Assembly (NCBI GenBank): GCA_012295275.1
Contig: CM022666.1
Span: 5,428,707 to 5,438,706 of the forward strand
Source: Chrysomallon squamiferum
Taxonomy: Eukaryota > Mollusca > Gastropoda > Neomphalida > Peltospiridae
DNA length: 10,000 bases
Direction: 5' to 3'
In this document: one piece after another, positions 7,390 through 10,000 of the stretch
Position numbering within the stretch: position 1 is the first letter of the stretch
Layout: every line of letters begins with the position of its first letter
Program-made: the position numbers and the translations under genes
The notes under the pieces: generated by a model
What the model saw: the letters and a program-made list of their open reading frames with translations, nothing else
Database searches by the model: none
What the model was told of the DNA's origin: nothing

Positions 7390-7560
7390 TTCTATGTGTC
7401 ACATTGTGGACATTTATACATAATCGGGATAAATAACTGAAGTCATCCATTTATTACTACAGGGCCAGGAATATGAAATGTCTCAGAAATATCTGCCTGT
7501 TATAGAAGAATCTTCCACTTGTAAACGTTACTTGTATCATGACTGTTGATTCAGTGGCTG
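7390..7560 (+). repeat. Diverged duplicate segment, copy 2
   Basis: Partner of 6770-6960. From the AG at 7461 the plus frame reads GQEYEMSQKYLPVIEESSTC, then KRYLYHDC and TGA. Against copy 1 this frame has no indels. Three third-base changes are silent, while several others change residues. Copy 1 has TAG where this copy has TAT. Confidence 0.6.
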
Positions 7561-7579
7561 CAAAAAACGTCACAATTTT

Positions 7580-8270
7580 TATATAACAAAATGTATTAAT
7601 TTATAGAGTATTGAATGTGGCGTCATAGTCTACATGGGGTAATTGTTAAGCTTACTGATTAGGTCAATTAGGTTAGATTAAAGAAAGAGGTTTCATACTG
7701 TGCAGGGGTGGTGACTTGTTACACTTATTAATTAGGCAGGATTAAAGAAAGAGTCTTCATTATATTCGTATATTCTCCATCTTCATCTATTATCAGAAGT
7801 ATGTTTAATATGGAAGTTATTCATACCAATAAGGGTGATATCAAAATCTGTTATGAAGGGTTCGTGTATGCTGCGGCAGAATTTCTTCGTGACATCGGGT
7901 GGAACATCAGCCTAAACCATCAACATTAAAATCAAAGAACATTAACAAAATACTCTGACAAAATGTGTTTAATCTATCTTTCATTGCTAATATATTTCTC
8001 AATAAAAAATTGTGACTTTTTTCCTGTGACGTCTTTTCGGGATTAATTACCAGCTCGGAGTGGTAGGTGTTACGGACTCTTGATTCAAACAAAGATCTGG
8101 CGACACACGTCAAGCTGCAAAGTCGGGAACACGTTGAGAAATAACGTCAGTCCTTTTTCATAAAAGAACCGAGATATTTTTTTTTTTTTTTTTTTTGGTG
8201 GGGGGGGAACTATTCGAGCGGAACGCACTGTGTATCCAGTTATGTAGATGTTTGCTCTTCTTACGTGATT
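7580..8270 (+). repeat. Segmental duplicate, copy A
   Basis: Direct duplicate of 8815-9415. Shared blocks, in order, are ATTTATAGAGTATTGAATG, TACATGGGGTAATTG, two approximately 70-bp subunits with GATTAAAGAAAGAG, AGAAGTATGTTTAATATGG, TTTCTTCGTGA, and GAACGCACTGTGTA with TAGATGTTTGCTCTTCT. Copy A has about 200 bases (roughly 7947-8125) missing from copy B, and a T-run plus G-run at 8175-8208. No complete gene lies here. Confidence 0.8.
7797..7929 (+). other. Short conserved reading frame A, product unknown
   Basis: A plus frame that reads SMFNMEVIHTNKGDIKICY, continues with FLRDIGWNISLNHQH and ends at TAA. It is kept without frameshift in copy B at about 9113-9266, where one 15-base difference is also in frame. 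KGD followed by alternating hydrophobics and then a C-terminal strand is reminiscent of the last two strands of a TNF domain, but the match is too weak to assign. It is probably a relic. Confidence 0.3.
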
Positions 8271-8474
8271 GTTGCGACCGATTAGAATCATTCTATCGAT
8301 CTGTATTATTCTTTATTGCTATATTGAATACAGTTTTAAAGGTGTTTTGTGTTTGTTGTGTTCTAGTGTACAATAAAGGGTGTATACATATATATGCTTT
8401 CTTATTAGATTAAGCATGTGCTCAGACTTTTGTTTAATAGATATTACCAATGAGTGGATTTTTTTATGTTTGTC

Positions 8475-8594
8475 AGGCTTTGAATACTCACAGATGATTG
8501 TAGCATTTTATTCTTTAGTACGAAGACACAAAGAACATTTTGTTGCTTCCTACATTTGCGCTGGTGACTATCTGAAAGTCAGTGACACTGTATA
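8475..8594 (+). pseudogene. TNF-domain fragment on the plus strand
   Basis: The frame reads FEYSQMIVAF, then a gap relative to the intact gene, then RRHKEHFVASYICAGDYLKV and SDT. It aligns with LEYARLCHS and then RRYQEGFVPSYIGAVYYLKA and NDT of the minus-strand TNF-like gene, with clear DNA similarity from CGAAGA to GTGACAC. About 20 residues between the two blocks, including both cysteines, are missing. The frame then runs into CATACA repeats and loses the last strands. It is a truncated relic in the opposite orientation to the intact gene. Confidence 0.7.
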
Positions 8595-8749
8595 TACACA
8601 TACACATACATTACATTTTGTCAATTTAAAAAATGTTAAATTAAATAAAAATGTTTATTATTATCTCATCTCTGTTCTGTTGAAGTTGAGCAGCTTAGAT
8701 TCACCACCTTACGCATAAAACCGTTATAATAACCGTTATTAATTAATTA

Positions 8750-8750
8750 A

Positions 8751-8802
<52 letters not shown>
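8750..8802. repeat. (ATT)n microsatellite
   Basis: About 17 uninterrupted ATT units preceded by AATTAATTAA. It immediately precedes segmental duplicate copy B. Confidence 0.95.
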
Positions 8803-8814
8803 TTTATATATCAA

Positions 8815-9415
8815 AATATATGAATTTATAGAGTATTGAATGTGGCATCATAGTCTACATGGGGTAATTGTTAAGCTTACTGATTAGGTCAATTAAGCTA
8901 GATTAAAGAAAGAGGTTTCATACTGTGCAGGGGTGATGACTTGTTACACTTATTAATTAGGCAGGATTAAAGAAAGAGTCTTCATATTGTGCAGGGGTGA
9001 TGCTTGAGTCCAGCTTACTGATTAGGATAGATTTAAACTAAGGGCTTCCTATTGTAAATGATTTATAAAATGTTCAATGTTAAAATGTGTTTTACTATAT
9101 ATTCTCCAGCTTGCTCTAGTATCAGAAGTATGTTTAATATGGAAGTTATTCATAGCAATATGGATGGTAATAAAATCTGTTACACTGCGACAAAATTTCT
9201 TCGTGATATCGGGTGGAACATCAGACTAAACCATCAACATTGTAATCAAAGAACATTAACATGTTGAAAAATAAAGCGAGCCCCTTTGCTTTTTCATAAA
9301 CGATTTTTTGTTTGTTTCCAGGGTAACGGTCGCTGTCCACTGAACGCACTGTGTAACTAGTTATGTAGATGTTTGCTCTTCTGTATTAACTTGTATGTGA
9401 TTGTTCTGACAGATT
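8815..9415 (+). repeat. Segmental duplicate, copy B
   Basis: Partner of 7580-8270. It has a third, more diverged copy of the approximately 70-bp subunit (landmarks CTTACTGATT at 8877 and 9014, CTTATTAATT at 8949) and lacks the roughly 200 bases noted in copy A. The plus frame from about 9113 reads SMFNMEVIHSNMDGNKICY, then FLRDIGWNIRLNHQHC, and stops at TGA near 9265. Copy B ends directly against the decayed TNF-like copy. Confidence 0.8.
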
Positions 9416-10000
9416 ACATGTGTGTTTCTGTGTTTGTGTTTGTCTGTCTGTGTTTGTGTATATGTATAAAATATATGTGTATGTGTGCGTGTATGTTTAT
9501 ATTTGTGTTTGTCTATGTGTCTGTGTTAACTTATAACTTTTATCGGCTTTTGTATGACTTTCACTCTGTTTCTAAAAAGAATTTTGATAACGACTTTGAA
9601 ACTCGTCCATAATAATCAAGTTTAAATTAATAAATATGTGTCACCACAATGAATTTCTCCTTTTCATAATACAAATATTATATTATTAAACGTATATCGA
9701 TCTTTCTTCTCAGTTTCATTTATAATGAACTTAACCATTTAATATTTTTATATAGAATTTACCCATTTCTACATACAACATTTGTGTTGCTGTTACTGAT
9801 GCATTTAATGCATTTATGAAACTGATGCTTACAAGTTTAGTACTACAAGAGAAATGACAATGACTGGACGAACTGACTTCATTTTCCTTTAGATGGAGTC
9901 TGTGCCAAACATAATAAAAATGTTATTAATAATCAATAATACCAAGATAAAGACACACACACAAATAACATTCTTTCAAAAAATATCAATAAAATATAAA
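9410..10000 (-). pseudogene. Decayed copy of the TNF-like gene 5' part
   Basis: It parallels about 3790-4580 in order and strand: GT-rich tract, exon 2, intron, exon 1, then an ACCAAGATAAA plus CA-rich flank. Exon 2 copy (9535-9571) keeps its acceptor and reads KQSESHTKADKS, but its donor GT has become AT. Exon 1 copy starts at ATG 9882, reads MKSVRPVIVISLVVLNL, and stops at TAA 9829-9831 inside the membrane segment. The cysteine cluster is deleted before a retained GTAAAT donor (9762). Stop, donor loss and deletion point to a pseudogene. The copy runs off the window edge, so any further exons cannot be seen. Confidence 0.75.

Noticed and set aside
6955-7450. Phe/Leu/Tyr-rich minus frames suggesting membrane proteins
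   Set aside because: They are translations of the AAAT/AATA low-complexity tract; base composition accounts for them.
8195-8413. 72-codon plus frame at 8195
   Set aside because: It spans the duplicated segment and unique AT-rich sequence, has no domain, and its counterpart in copy B does not keep the frame.
9373-9612. 79-codon Cys/Val-rich plus frame
   Set aside because: It is produced by the GT/TGTG simple repeat and runs antisense through the decayed TNF-like exon 2.

Overview
The window looks like an AT-rich intergenic and intronic stretch of an invertebrate animal genome. Evidence for this is spliced gene structure with GT/AG introns, a TATA/CCAAT promoter, many microsatellites of ATT, TAC, CA/GT, GTCT and AAAT type, a long minisatellite, and layered local duplications. 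The microsatellite style would suit a mollusc, perhaps a cephalopod, but that is an impression and not a demonstration. I see no bacterial-type genes, rRNA, tRNA, CRISPR array or intact transposon.

The one convincing gene is on the minus strand, a TNF-superfamily ligand. Its last exon (2568-2956) holds a TNF homology domain ending at the C-terminal TYFGLYML motif. Going upstream, I can join it to exons at 3426-3533, 3948-3984 and 4220-4480. Every junction has GT/AG ends and matching phase, and the deduced product is 264 residues: N-terminal hydrophobic anchor, six-cysteine cluster, polar stalk, TNF domain. A 5'UTR acceptor at 4515, a distant non-coding first exon ending at a GTAAGT donor (6282), a TATA box (6352-6358) and a CCAAT box (6416-6420) complete a plausible gene of about 3.8 kb.

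The rest of the right half is a graveyard of related copies. A minus-strand decayed copy of the first two coding exons and their intron fills about 9410-10000. A plus-strand TNF-domain fragment lies at 8475-8594. Two older duplicated segments (6770-6960/7390-7560 and 7580-8270/8815-9415) carry short reading frames that may be more diverged TNF-domain pieces. Even inside the gene, exon 3 has a decayed duplicate (3626-3672). The picture is a TNF-ligand locus undergoing repeated birth and decay.

The left part is dominated by a 1.4 kb array of about 68 monomers of exactly 21 bp (757-2181), with higher-order structure and about 27 AP-1-type sites. It lies about 390 bp past the stop codon of the TNF gene and is open on both strands for more than 470 codons, which I regard as a by-product of the repeat length.

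Regions without genes: 1-744 (T-rich and CA-rich low complexity), 2182-2567 (the gene's likely 3' flank plus an ATT run), 4516-6281 (large first intron with three tandem-repeat families), 6430-6770 and 6960-7390 (simple repeats).
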